Shown here in pieces: positions 1 through 8,747 of a stretch of DNA of 64,000 nt (position 1 is its first letter; the number at the start of each line of letters is the position of its first letter). The stretch spans positions 1,612,001 through 1,676,000 of the forward strand of contig NZ_CP022423.1 in the NCBI RefSeq assembly GCF_002222655.1. The letters run 5' to 3'. A model generated the notes under the pieces. It saw nothing but the letters and a program-made list of their open reading frames with translations. It did not search any database and was not told the DNA's origin. The translations under genes were made by a program, and so were the position numbers. This DNA is from Vitreoscilla filiformis. GTDB lineage: Bacteria > Pseudomonadota > Gammaproteobacteria > Burkholderiales > Burkholderiaceae_C.

Positions 1-2697
1 CATGCGTGGACACCCACCACCAAGCTGGCTCTGCCGGGAGGGTGCCTTCCAGGATCACTGTCGATCCAAGTGGCCGGTGTCACGATCACCGACGCTGGCG
101 GGATGTTGCGATCAGCCGGGGCCGATGTGGGCACCATCGACTACGCCAACGGGCTGCTGACATCCGCCGCAGGGGACTACTCGGCCAGCAAGGTCATCAC
201 CTACACCCCCGCAGCGCAGGTGCTGCGGGTTCCGCAGAGCGCCGAAATCGAGATCACGGCGGCGTCCCGCAGTCAGTCCTACGTGGGGGTGATCGATCCT
301 CAGCCCCAGCCCGGCACGCTCTCGGCCAGCTACCGCGCGGGCGGGCGGTGGTATGTGCTGTCGGACGATGGCACCGGCGCGCTCAAGGGCAGCGATGCCA
401 GCTACGGCGCCGGCACGTTCAACCCCGCGACGGGCGGCTACATCCTGACGCTGGGTGTGCTGCCGGATGTGGGTAGTTCGGTCATCCTGAGCTGGGGCGC
501 ACCGACGCAAGAGACCCGGCACCCCACCGCTGTGACGCTCAAGGCGACGCAGACGATCGCGTTGGCGCCGCCGGCTGGAACATCGGTACAGCCGGGCTCA
601 GTGACGGTGTCTTGGCTGCAAGCGGGCGTGTCCAAGAGCGCCACCGCTGGCGCGGATGGGGTGCTGTCCGGCCATGCCACGGGCACGGTGCGCGTGGCGC
701 AGGGGGTGATCGAGGCGTTCGCGCCCGCGACCCTGCCCGCCGTAGGGGCGCAGTTGACGATCGGCTATGTGGCCGGCCCCAAGACGTCCGACGCATTTGC
801 ACATCCGTCGCGGCAGGGCGATGGGCGGCTGGCGGTGACAGCTTCGGCGGCCATCACGCCGGGGAGCTTGGAGGTTGAGTGGAACACCGTCACAGACACT
901 GCTGTGCTGGGCACCTATACCCTGGGCCAGTTGACCGAAATGGGCGTTTCGACGTGGGTCGATCCGACGCAATATGCGCGGGACGACGGCGGCGGAAAAA
1001 TCATGCGGGAAGGTGTGCAAATTGGCACAGTGACGTATGCGACGGGAGCGATTACCTGGAATCCAGATGTCACGATCAAATTACCGAGGCCGAAATACAG
1101 CGCCGCATTGGACGACGATTTATACCGCTGGCGCTTGACCTATACCGGGCTGGAGTATGTGGATGCGCCGTCCATTTACCCAGCCGATGAATCCGGGGCG
1201 GTGACCCTGCGGTACAACTCGCCCGGCTCGACGAGCACCCGCACCGAGACGGTGACGTTCACCCCGAAGGTGCAACTGGTGCCGGGCGTTGTGGCGCCAG
1301 TGGTGCCTGGCACGGTGGTGCTGACGATCCCCGGATCGCAGCCGTGGGGGGACAGTGGCACGGGTGTGCTGCGCGAAAACACCGTGGCGTCTGGCTGGCT
1401 GACGCGGGGCACCATCGACTACACCACGGGCGTCATTGCCCTGTCGTCCTGGGCCACGGGGGCGACCAATGCACTCAGCCGGGTGTCGTGCGTCACCACC
1501 TTGGGCAATGCGCTGTCCAGCGAGTTTGTGTTCAGGGCTTCCTCGGCGCCCTTGCGACCGGGATCGCTGTCGATCCAGTGGACGCGCACGACCGGGGGCC
1601 CCAAATCGGTCACGGCGGGGGTGGATGGCGTGATCAGTGGCACCGGCGTGGCGGGCAGCGTGGATTACGAGACCGGGCTGGTGCGGGTGCGGTTCGGGGC
1701 GATGGTCACGGCGGCGGGAAATGAATCCCAGCCGTGGTATTCGGCCAGCCGGGTGGAGTCGGATGGGCGCATCTGGCGGCCCGATCCGATCGTCATGACC
1801 ACGCTGCGCTACAGCGCGGTGGCCTACAGCTACCTGCCGCTCGATGCCAGCATCCTGGGCATGGATCCCGTGCGGCTTCCAAGTGACGGGCGGGTGCCGA
1901 TTTTCAGAGCGGGTGGGTTCGTTGTGGTCGGTGCCAAAACAGCCGTCACGGCCACCGTGGCCAATGGGCAGACGGTGTTTGCTGGGCGCGAGCGGCTGTC
2001 TCGATTGCGCGTGGTGGGGGCCAACGGTGCGGTGATCAGCACCGGCTACACCACCGATTTGGACGCTGGGACGGCAACCTTCAGCGACGTTTCGGCCTAC
2101 GCCCAGCCCGTGCGAATCGAAGGGCGCGTGGAAGACATGGCGATGATCCGCGACGTGCAGATCAATGGGGAGATCGGGCTGTCTCGGCCCATCACCCACG
2201 ACTACTCGGCGCCTGGAAGTTACGTCTCGACGGCGCTGGTGCTCGGGGATCTGTTTGCCCGCGTGGAGCGCGTGTTTGACCAATCGAGTTGGTTCGGCGC
2301 GTGGTCTGACAGCCCCGAACCGGGTTCAAGCACCCTGGCGGCCTACAACAACGCCGACCATCCCATCCTGATCACAAACCGGGGGGGCATCACGGAGCGC
2401 TGGATTGCCCGGTTCACCACGACGACGAGCTACGAGCTGATTGGCGAGCATGTGGGTGTCGTGGCCGTGGGTAACACCGGCCAGGACTTCGAGCCGCTCG
2501 GGCCATCTGGGGCGCCCTATATGCACATTCCAGCGGCTGGCTGGGGCGGCGGTGGGTGGTCGGTGGGCGCGATCCTGCGGATCAACACCATCGGTGCGAT
2601 GGCACCGATTTGGGTCGTTCGCACGATCAATCCGGGCGCAGCGTATGACACACCGGATCAATTTGAACTGTCGCTGCGTGGCGACGTGGACGCTTAA
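1..2697 (+). CDS. Phage virion/tail-associated protein with internal repeats (5' end outside window)
   Basis: The frame is open from base 1 with no credible start before it, so the gene begins upstream and at least 898 residues are visible. The protein has no recognised enzyme motif. It carries about five degenerate repeats, each opening with a PGS(L/V)-x-(I/V)-x-W-like strand (near bases 49, 592, 860, 1305 and 1555) and followed by a G-(T/S)-(I/V)-x-Y-x-x-G element (near 130, 690, 1024, 1411 and 1657). These look like beta-sandwich modules. It is followed by other phage genes, with a strong GAGGAG ribosome site for the next gene 15 bases on. A large structural protein of a phage tail or virion surface is the best reading; the exact role is unknown. 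Confidence 0.7.
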   Translation, partial: HAWTPTTKLALPGGCLPGSLSIQVAGVTITDAGGMLRSAGADVGTIDYANGLLTSAAGDYSASKVITYTPAAQVLRVPQSAEIEITAASRSQSYVGVIDPQPQPGTLSASYRAGGRWYVLSDDGTGALKGSDASYGAGTFNPATGGYILTLGVLPDVGSSVILSWGAPTQETRHPTAVTLKATQTIALAPPAGTSVQPGSVTVSWLQAGVSKSATAGADGVLSGHATGTVRVAQGVIEAFAPATLPAVGAQLTIGYVAGPKTSDAFAHPSRQGDGRLAVTASAAITPGSLEVEWNTVTDTAVLGTYTLGQLTEMGVSTWVDPTQYARDDGGGKIMREGVQIGTVTYATGAITWNPDVTIKLPRPKYSAALDDDLYRWRLTYTGLEYVDAPSIYPADESGAVTLRYNSPGSTSTRTETVTFTPKVQLVPGVVAPVVPGTVVLTIPGSQPWGDSGTGVLRENTVASGWLTRGTIDYTTGVIALSSWATGATNALSRVSCVTTLGNALSSEFVFRASSAPLRPGSLSIQWTRTTGGPKSVTAGVDGVISGTGVAGSVDYETGLVRVRFGAMVTAAGNESQPWYSASRVESDGRIWRPDPIVMTTLRYSAVAYSYLPLDASILGMDPVRLPSDGRVPIFRAGGFVVVGAKTAVTATVANGQTVFAGRERLSRLRVVGANGAVISTGYTTDLDAGTATFSDVSAYAQPVRIEGRVEDMAMIRDVQINGEIGLSRPITHDYSAPGSYVSTALVLGDLFARVERVFDQSSWFGAWSDSPEPGSSTLAAYNNADHPILITNRGGITERWIARFTTTTSYELIGEHVGVVAVGNTGQDFEPLGPSGAPYMHIPAAGWGGGGWSVGAILRINTIGAMAPIWVVRTINPGAAYDTPDQFELSLRGDVDA

Positions 2698-2711
2698 ATT
2701 GAGGAGATCAC

Positions 2712-3968
2712 ATGGCCGCATCGGTTTTTTGGCATGCGAACTACTTGGCAGGGGCGCCGCAGCTCACCAACGCCTGGGGGAGTTTGACGGCGCTGTTGGA
2801 CGCCTGCTTGGTCAATGGGTACGGGGTCAAGACGATCGCCACGCTGACATCGACCGTCGCGGGGGTGGCCACGGCCACGGTCACCGGCGGGCATGCATTC
2901 GTGGCCGGGCAGGTCGTGGAGATTGCCGGCTGCGCGCAGGCCAACTACAACGGCCGCTGGACGGTGCTGAGCGCGCAGGCCACGAGTTTTACTTTTCAGC
3001 TCGACGATCCGGGGTCGATCCGCACGGCGACCACCACCACATCGATCACCGCCAAAACGCCCAGCCTGGGGTGGAGCAAGCCCAACACGGGTACAAACCG
3101 GGGCGCCTACCGGGCCCCCACGGGTAACCGCAACCTGCTGGTGGTGGACAACTCCCAGCGGGCGGGGTACGACTCAGCGTGGGCCAAATGGGCGTCAGTG
3201 GGGATCGCATCGGCGATCAGCGGGATCAATCCGATCGTGGTCACGGGCATCCAAGCGCCGTATGACCCCACCAACCCTGCGCGCAACTGGACGACGGCGG
3301 GCACCGGTGGGGATTGGGGGTGGGCGAAGTGGATTCACGCGCGGCAGTACGGGTGGCTGAATGAGGGGGACGGCGGCGCCGGTAATCGGGATTGGCTGCT
3401 GGTCGGTGATGGCGTGATGTTCTACCTGTGGGTCAAGGTGTCAACGGGCTGGGGTGGGTTCGCGCAGTACGCGTTTGGGGATGTGTCGTCTTACGTGGCC
3501 GCAGGTGACGCGACGGGGACGGTGCTGGTGGCAACTGAGAGCGCCAACGAGGATCAGCCCGGTTCCGGCAACAGCTTTGGCCTGGGCGAGTCGCTGGCCT
3601 ATGCCGGCAAATGGCTGCTGCGCAACCACACGCAACAGGGGCTCCCCGTCAAGTGCGCGGCCACGCCGGCACTGCACATGGCCAATGGGGTGCTGACATC
3701 GGGGCGAGGGCCAATGCAGTACCCACACGGCCCGGACAACGGGCTGTGGCTGACGCCGACGCTGTGCGTGCAAGAGGGGATGAACTCCGTCAGGGGGACG
3801 TTCCGGGGGTTGTATTGGATGCCTCAATACAAGCCGGTCGGGCACGGCGCTGTGTTCGACCAGGTCGTCAGAAACACCACCCGCCGGATGATGGCGGTGG
3901 CGTGGCAGGGGTACAGCGAGGGTGACGGCGTGACCATGGCCATTGATCTGACGGGGCCGTGGACATGA
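2712..3968 (+). CDS. Phage virion-associated protein, unknown function
   Basis: A 418-residue protein starting at an ATG with GAGGAG a few bases upstream. Residues 30-115 are Thr/Val/Ala-rich and beta-strand-like, with a stretch reading like a small carbohydrate-binding or SH3-like fold (GQVVEIAGC...YNGRWTV). The rest is rich in Gly, Trp and aromatic residues, as is common for phage surface or fibre-associated proteins. No catalytic motif is visible. It sits between the repeat-rich protein and a discoidin-like protein, and its TGA overlaps the next gene's ATG (ATGA), which suggests translational coupling. The phage structural assignment comes from the neighbourhood. Confidence 0.65.
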   Translation: MAASVFWHANYLAGAPQLTNAWGSLTALLDACLVNGYGVKTIATLTSTVAGVATATVTGGHAFVAGQVVEIAGCAQANYNGRWTVLSAQATSFTFQLDDPGSIRTATTTTSITAKTPSLGWSKPNTGTNRGAYRAPTGNRNLLVVDNSQRAGYDSAWAKWASVGIASAISGINPIVVTGIQAPYDPTNPARNWTTAGTGGDWGWAKWIHARQYGWLNEGDGGAGNRDWLLVGDGVMFYLWVKVSTGWGGFAQYAFGDVSSYVAAGDATGTVLVATESANEDQPGSGNSFGLGESLAYAGKWLLRNHTQQGLPVKCAATPALHMANGVLTSGRGPMQYPHGPDNGLWLTPTLCVQEGMNSVRGTFRGLYWMPQYKPVGHGAVFDQVVRNTTRRMMAVAWQGYSEGDGVTMAIDLTGPWT

Positions 3969-4750
3969 GTGCCCATCGTTGGTGGCGATGCAGGTGCATC
4001 GCCACGCTGAGCGGCCAGGTCTTGGTGGGCGAGCTGCAATTTCGCAGCGCGGCGGGTAGCAATTTGGTCGCGGGTGGCACGGCGATTGCGTCGTCGCAGT
4101 ACGTCGACAACGCCCCAGAACGTGCATACGACGGCGCCGCCGCCACCTATTGGCAGGCCTACATGTACGAAGGGCACGCCCCGGATCGATGGATCGGCTA
4201 CCAGTGGCCCGCAGCGGTCGATGTCGCGCAGATTGCTGTGCAGCAGCTTCCGGGTGGCGGCGATCACTATTGGATCGGAGCCCTCGTGGAGTGGTCGGAC
4301 GACGGCACGACATGGGTGCAGTACGGCTACGCCGCGCTCCCGTCACCCACATCCAGCACAGATTTGGCGTGGAAGGTCGGCATCATCGTCCCGGTCAGGT
4401 CAGTGCTGTACGACCTGACGCGCGGCCTGACAGCCAGCGGTGCGCCCGGCGGTGCGGTGGCATCGGTGTTGCCTGATTTGGCGCCATCGGCCCGAGACAT
4501 TGATGGTGGGCCCGGCGTGATCGCGGGTTCCGTGGCCGTGCTGGGGCCGCCAGTGACACCGCTGGCGCGGCGGGTGCTGCTGATCTCGGAGCGGCTGAGG
4601 CGCGTGGTGCGTGAGACGTGGTCGGGCACGGATGGGCTGTACCGGTTCGATGGGCTCTCCGTGGCCGACACGTACTCGGTGGTGTGCCACGACAACGCCG
4701 GGACGTACCGCGCCCTGATCGCCGACGGGCTCGCGCCCACCTTGGAGTAA
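3965..4750 (+). CDS. Phage protein with discoidin (F5/8 type C)-like domain
   Basis: A 261-residue protein. The ATG at 3965 overlaps the preceding stop; a GTG two codons earlier is the alternative start. Residues of about 20-125 look like an F5/8 type C/discoidin fold: an N-terminal SAAGSNL element, the A-Y-D-G-x-x-x-T-Y-W motif, I-G-Y-x-W, and an E-W-S-D-D-G-T-T-W strand. Such domains bind glycans on cell surfaces. The C-terminal 80 residues (VRETWSGTDGLYRFDGL...) resemble a carboxypeptidase regulatory-like beta-sandwich. Together this fits a receptor-binding or tail-adhesion component of the phage. The domain call is by motif reading only. Confidence 0.65.
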   Translation: MSAHRWWRCRCIATLSGQVLVGELQFRSAAGSNLVAGGTAIASSQYVDNAPERAYDGAAATYWQAYMYEGHAPDRWIGYQWPAAVDVAQIAVQQLPGGGDHYWIGALVEWSDDGTTWVQYGYAALPSPTSSTDLAWKVGIIVPVRSVLYDLTRGLTASGAPGGAVASVLPDLAPSARDIDGGPGVIAGSVAVLGPPVTPLARRVLLISERLRRVVRETWSGTDGLYRFDGLSVADTYSVVCHDNAGTYRALIADGLAPTLE

Positions 4751-4752
4751 CC

Positions 4753-5139
4753 ATGGCCAATCAATCAGACGTTCTCATTGCGGCGCGGGCAGAAGCCCTG
4801 CGCTCGCTGCTCACCGCCGGCCCAGCTCGGCTCAAAATTTACACGGGCGCCGCACCGGCAACGCCCCAGACGGCGGCCACGGGCACGCTGCTGGCTGATC
4901 TGGTGATGTCGGCCACCGTGGCGGCGCCAGTGGCGGGCGTGTTGACGGTCTCTGCAACGGCTGATGCGACGGTGGCCGCGTCGGGCACGGCGGGATGGGC
5001 GCGGCTGTCCACGTCAGCGGGCGCGGCCCTGTTGGACATGTCCGTCGGGATCGCTGGGAGTGGACATGAAGTCATCCTGTCGGCGGTGGCGCTGTATGCC
5101 GGCGGTTTTGTCCGCCTGACCAGCCTGACGCTGACGTAA
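4753..5139 (+). CDS. Small phage structural protein, unknown
   Basis: A 128-residue protein starting at an ATG two bases after the preceding stop. The first 25 residues form a likely helix (ARAEALRSLLTAGPARLKIYTG) and the rest is Ala/Thr/Val-rich, beta-strand-like sequence ending in RLTSLTLT. It has no cysteine and no catalytic motif. It lies between the discoidin-like gene and the tail-hub-like gene and is transcribed with them. Short Ala/Thr-rich proteins of this kind occur in tail-gene clusters of transposable phages. The specific role cannot be read from sequence. Confidence 0.6.
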   Translation: MANQSDVLIAARAEALRSLLTAGPARLKIYTGAAPATPQTAATGTLLADLVMSATVAAPVAGVLTVSATADATVAASGTAGWARLSTSAGAALLDMSVGIAGSGHEVILSAVALYAGGFVRLTSLTLT

Positions 5140-5146
5140 GCCGCTC

Positions 5147-7282
5147 GTGGCCACCACCGACCTGCGATTTGCGGCGGGGTTGCCCGCATCGTCGGCGCTG
5201 CTGTTCGGCGACGACGGCACCGCGCCGGTGTTTGCGGCGCAGATGGCGGTGGGGTTGCCGGGGGTGACGCTGACCGCAGGGGTCACGTACGAGGCGCTGG
5301 GGCGGCTGGCGCAAGTCGCCGTGACGCTGCCGGCGGTCACGCCTGCGGGTGCGGTAGTGCTTGGTGTGGCGGCGCAGGCGGCGGTGATCCTTCCGCGTGT
5401 CGTGCCTGCCGGCGCGGGCGTTGTTGGGGTGGCTGTTCAAGCAGCGGTGACGCTGCCAACGGTTGCGCCTGCGGGTGCGGCGGTGCTGGGTGTCGCGGTG
5501 CAGGCGGCAGTGACGCTGCCGAGTGTGGTGCCCGTGGCCACCTTGCAGGCCAATGCCGTGACCGCCGTGGCTGCCGTGCAAGTGGGCGGGCCTGTCGTGC
5601 CGGCTGGGGTGGGGGTGTACGACGCCGATGTGTCGCGGGGGCCGGCCCGTGATATCGGCGTAAGCCACCAGCGCGCCGTGACACTGGATGCGGCTGTGGT
5701 GGCTGTGATGGCCCCATCCGCCCCGGTGGCCGTGCAAGCAGCGGTGACGTATGCGCCGCTTCGAACCATGCACCAAGGTGCCCGCCTGATGCAGGTCGAT
5801 ACCGCCCGCCTCGGCAGCACAGCCACGATGCGACAAATAGACGCCCGGCGGCTGTCCGCTGGTGCGCGGTACAGGCACCGGGATCACCAACGCTGCCAGG
5901 TGGCGGCGCAGGTGACGCACGCGGATGCACGGCAGATGGGCAGCGGCGCGGCCTTCAAACAGCGTGATTTGCTGCGCACAGCCCGCCCGTGGTTGGACGT
6001 TCGAGCGCGCCCGGCCGCGCCGCGACATACCGCGCGACCGGATCAGTGGCAGGTGGCGACCCCGATGCCGCTGGTGTGGCAGGCGTCGAGCCGGGATGCG
6101 GTCAGGCCACCGCCTGGCGTCAGCGTGATGCCGGGGTCGGTGATCCCCGTCAACACCTGCTGCGGGCCGCGCACGCCTGACCTGCGGTTTTTTGTTCCAG
6201 CGCCGGCCAGTCCGCATCTGATTTTCCGCTGTGATCGACAGCTATTGCCAGGGATCATCGTCCCGGCGCGGAGGGTGTACCTCGTGATCAATGACGTTCA
6301 ACTGGTTCGGGCGGACGACGGCACCGCCATCAACTGCACCTCACTGACCCTCAGTGCGGATGTAGATAGCTGGGCATGGCGCTGGAGCGCGTCGATTGCG
6401 GCCAGCGATCAGGCCAAACTGGCGCCGGCAGCAGGCGCAGCGGCCTGCGAACTGCTGGCACATGTCAATGGGCAGGTGTGGCGGGTGATCGTGGAGTCGG
6501 CGCAGCGCGACCGTGAGTGGAGCAAGTCGTCGCTGTCGATCGGTGGGCGCAGCGCCTCGGCCATTTGGGACGCTCCTTATGCAGCCAAGCGCACGTTCAA
6601 CAACGCCGTCGTGGCGGCAATGACGCAACAGTTGGCGCTCGACACACTGGCCACCAATGGCGTGCCAAGCGACTGGGCCATTGATTGGCAGGTGCCAGAT
6701 TGGCTGGTTCCAGCAGGCGTGTGGAGCCACCAAGGCACGCCGATCAGTGCGATCTGTCGCATTGCCGAGGCGGCGGGTGGGTATGTCCAATCTTCCCCCG
6801 CCGGGAACGAATTGATGGTTCTGCCGCGCTACCTGGCTGCGCCATGGGCCTGGGACAGCCTGGTGCCTGACATCGAGCTGCCTGCCGCCGTGGTGCGCCA
6901 AGAGGGGATCGAGTGGACGTCGAAGGCCATCTACAGCCGGGTGTTTGTCTCAGGGACTACGGCGGGGGGCGTTCTCGGGCGCGTCACCCGTGGCGGCACG
7001 GCGGGCGATTTGGTGGCGCCGATGATCACGGACGCTCTGTGTACGGATGTGCAGGCAGCCCGTGCCAGGGCGTTGCCGGTGCTGTCGGACGTGGGGCGAC
7101 AAGCGCTGGTGCAACTTCGTCTGCCGGTACTCGCCCAAACCGGCGCCATCGTCCCCGGCAAGCTGGTGCAGTACGTGGACGGCGATTTGACTCGCCTGGG
7201 GATGACGCGCAGCTTGTCAATTCAAGCTGGGCGGGCCAGCGTGTGGCAGACGATTGGAGTGCAGACCTATGAGCAGCCCTAA
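5147..7282 (+). CDS. Phage tail protein with repeat N-terminus and baseplate-hub-like C-terminus
   Basis: A 711-residue protein. The GTG at 5147, seven bases after the previous stop, is the only start giving the full frame. Residues of about 40-150 hold four near-copies of a 28-residue unit (AAVTLPxVxPAGAxVLGVAVQ). Residues 200-300 are rich in Arg, His and Gln. The last 340 residues, from VYLVINDVQLVRADDG on, look like a globular tail-hub domain, with an SLTLSADVDSWAW opening and a GRSASAIWD segment typical of tail proteins that precede the spike. It overlaps the next small gene by 14 bases. The hub assignment is inference from order and flavour. Confidence 0.6.
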   Translation: MATTDLRFAAGLPASSALLFGDDGTAPVFAAQMAVGLPGVTLTAGVTYEALGRLAQVAVTLPAVTPAGAVVLGVAAQAAVILPRVVPAGAGVVGVAVQAAVTLPTVAPAGAAVLGVAVQAAVTLPSVVPVATLQANAVTAVAAVQVGGPVVPAGVGVYDADVSRGPARDIGVSHQRAVTLDAAVVAVMAPSAPVAVQAAVTYAPLRTMHQGARLMQVDTARLGSTATMRQIDARRLSAGARYRHRDHQRCQVAAQVTHADARQMGSGAAFKQRDLLRTARPWLDVRARPAAPRHTARPDQWQVATPMPLVWQASSRDAVRPPPGVSVMPGSVIPVNTCCGPRTPDLRFFVPAPASPHLIFRCDRQLLPGIIVPARRVYLVINDVQLVRADDGTAINCTSLTLSADVDSWAWRWSASIAASDQAKLAPAAGAAACELLAHVNGQVWRVIVESAQRDREWSKSSLSIGGRSASAIWDAPYAAKRTFNNAVVAAMTQQLALDTLATNGVPSDWAIDWQVPDWLVPAGVWSHQGTPISAICRIAEAAGGYVQSSPAGNELMVLPRYLAAPWAWDSLVPDIELPAAVVRQEGIEWTSKAIYSRVFVSGTTAGGVLGRVTRGGTAGDLVAPMITDALCTDVQAARARALPVLSDVGRQALVQLRLPVLAQTGAIVPGKLVQYVDGDLTRLGMTRSLSIQAGRASVWQTIGVQTYEQP

Positions 7283-7502
7283 CCTGTATCGCGCCCTGCG
7301 CGACGCGCTGGGACTGGATGTGCCGGTGCAAGTGGGTACGGTGGTCAGCGTGAGCCAAGGTGTGGCCGTGGTGGAGCTGCCTGGCGGCGATCGGATCACG
7401 GCCCGAGGCGATGCGCCTGCTGCCGGCGCTACGGTGTTCGTGCGCGCCGGCGTCATCGAAGGCAGCGCGCCAGGGATGACCTACGTCGAAATCGACATTT
7501 AA
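7269..7502 (+). CDS. Small phage protein, beta-rich
   Basis: A 77-residue protein. The ATG at 7269 lies inside the 3' end of the tail gene (14-base overlap); a TTG at 7254 is a less likely start. After a short helix (LYRALRDALG) the sequence is a run of strands (VQVGTVVSVSQGVAVVELPGG, then ITARG, TVFVRAGVIEG), like a small OB-fold or barrel. Its place right after the hub-like gene would fit a baseplate or spike accessory protein. This is inference, as no diagnostic motif is present. A perfect 12-bp inverted repeat begins 15 bases after its stop. Confidence 0.55.
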   Translation: MSSPNLYRALRDALGLDVPVQVGTVVSVSQGVAVVELPGGDRITARGDAPAAGATVFVRAGVIEGSAPGMTYVEIDI

Positions 7503-7516
7503 AGAGTGGGGCGACT

Positions 7517-7542
7517 GCCACCGGTGCTGGAGCACCGGTGGC
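7517..7542. repeat. Perfect 12-bp hairpin between tail genes and com
   Basis: GCCACCGGTGCT at 7517-7528 and AGCACCGGTGGC at 7531-7542 are exact reverse complements with a two-base gap. Flanking GGGGC (7508-7512) and GGCCCC (7542-7547) could extend the stem imperfectly. No T-run follows, so it is not a classical intrinsic terminator. It lies 100 bases before com, and could end or attenuate late transcription or shape the com-dam leader. Confidence 0.5.
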
Positions 7543-7642
7543 GGCCCCGTCATGCAGAAGGAGCTGCAAGCCGGCCAAGGCCCCACTACTGCGCGCGCAG
7601 CAGGTGGAGCCTACGTGGCAGAAATTGCAACAGGCTTGCAAA

Positions 7643-7852
7643 ATGAATGAGGAAATCAGGTGCGGCTGTAACAAGCTGCTGGCGCGTGCACGGTTTATCG
7701 GCCGAGTGCAAATCAAATGCCCGCGATGCGGCACCATGTGCGACGTGACCAGGGACACGATCCCGCAATCCCCCGATCGCCACAGAGCGACTCATCAACG
7801 AGGACGGCTCTGTGAACCAGACGACAACCAAACCGGCCAGCTTGGCCGCTGA
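7643..7852 (+). CDS. com: Com family zinc-finger translational regulator (Mu Com-like)
   Basis: A 69-residue protein starting at ATG 7643. The first 35 residues match the Mu Com pattern: M-N-E-E-I-R-C-G-C-N-K-L-L-A-R, then Q-I-K-C-P-R-C-G-T-M, giving a CxC...CxxC zinc-binding ribbon. In phage Mu, Com binds the mom messenger and opens its translation start. Here the end of com overlaps the start of the following adenine methyltransferase by 41 bases, much as com and mom overlap in Mu. The C-terminal 30 residues are not conserved-looking and coincide with the leader and start of the downstream gene. The family call is strong; that the target is the downstream gene is inference. Confidence 0.85.
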   Translation: MNEEIRCGCNKLLARARFIGRVQIKCPRCGTMCDVTRDTIPQSPDRHRATHQRGRLCEPDDNQTGQLGR

Positions 7853-8666
7853 TGGCCCCAAGCGGGCGGTGCTGCGCTACTTTGGAGGCAAGTGGGCGAT
7901 TGCCCCGTGGGTGCTTCGGCACCTTCCACCCCACCGCATTTACGTCGAGCCGTTTGGTGGCGCGGCCAGCGTGCTGATGCGCAAGACCCGCAGCGAGATT
8001 GAGGTCTACAACGACCTCGACAGTGAGATCGTGTCGCTGTTCCGCGTCATCCAAGACCCGATGCAATGCGCAGCGCTGATGCGCAAGCTGCGCCGCACAC
8101 CCTACGCCCGCGCCGAGTTTGACCAGGCGTTCATGTCGTCTACCGATCCGGTGGTGACGGCTCAGCGCACGATCATTCGCGCCTATTTGTCGTTTCACCA
8201 CGCATCGGTGTTCGATCCGCGCAAGCGGTCGTTTGCCGACGCGCGGCACCGCACGGGGTCAGGCAGGGGCAAGGCCGGCGAATGGGTCACGTACCCGCGC
8301 AGCTTGGTGGCTGTCCGGCGTCGGCTGCAAGGCGTGGTGATCGAGTGCCGTGATGCGCTGGCCGTGATCAAAGCCCAGGACACGCCCCAGACGCTGCATT
8401 TCGTCGATCCCCCCTACGTCCCCTCCACTCGATCCGACACAGGCTACCGGCATGAGCTGACCACGCAACAGCATGTCGAGCTGCTGGAGGTGCTACTGGG
8501 CTGCAAGGGGATGGTGGTGCTGGCCGGATACCCGTCCGCGCTGTACGACGAGATGCTGGTGGGGTGGCGGCGGGTGGAGCGGGCGCATTTTGCTGTGGGA
8601 GTTTTGCGACAACCACGCACCGAGGTGCTGTGGATTTCCCCGCGTGCGGCGGATGCGCTGCCGTAG
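7812..8666 (+). CDS. DNA adenine-N6 methyltransferase, Dam/D12 class
   Basis: A 284-residue protein from GTG 7812, inside the end of com. Near residue 18 it has R-Y-F-G-G-K, the D12-class form of the AdoMet motif, then Y-V-E-P-F-G-G-A-A-S-V-L, an N-D-L-D-S-E-I segment, and the catalytic D-P-P-Y motif in FVDPPYVPSTR near residue 200. These define a class-alpha N6-adenine methyltransferase that would methylate the phage and/or host DNA. It occupies the right-end slot of Mu's mom, so it may protect phage DNA from restriction. An inverted repeat (7840-7845 with 7858-7863) lies just inside the coding start. The target sequence is unknown. Confidence 0.9.
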   Translation: MNQTTTKPASLAADGPKRAVLRYFGGKWAIAPWVLRHLPPHRIYVEPFGGAASVLMRKTRSEIEVYNDLDSEIVSLFRVIQDPMQCAALMRKLRRTPYARAEFDQAFMSSTDPVVTAQRTIIRAYLSFHHASVFDPRKRSFADARHRTGSGRGKAGEWVTYPRSLVAVRRRLQGVVIECRDALAVIKAQDTPQTLHFVDPPYVPSTRSDTGYRHELTTQQHVELLEVLLGCKGMVVLAGYPSALYDEMLVGWRRVERAHFAVGVLRQPRTEVLWISPRAADALP

Positions 8667-8709
8667 CTCTGCAAATCTATTGCACAGGCTGCAACTACTC
8701 TGGCCTGTT

Positions 8710-8747
8710 ATTTATCGCGCGCGGTGGGCTGGATTTATCGCGCGCGG
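8710..8747. repeat. Two 15-bp direct repeats at the prophage right end (transposase-site-like)
   Basis: ATTTATCGCGCGCGG occurs at 8710-8724 and again at 8733-8747, start to start 23 bp. The second copy runs into CTTCA, ending at 8752. The spacing and the terminal CGGCTTCA agree with the R1/R2 transposase sites of phage Mu. Beyond 8752 the sequence is host coding sequence. The first five host bases (8753-8757, CCCTG) would be the expected target duplication, but this can only be checked at the other end. Confidence 0.7.
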
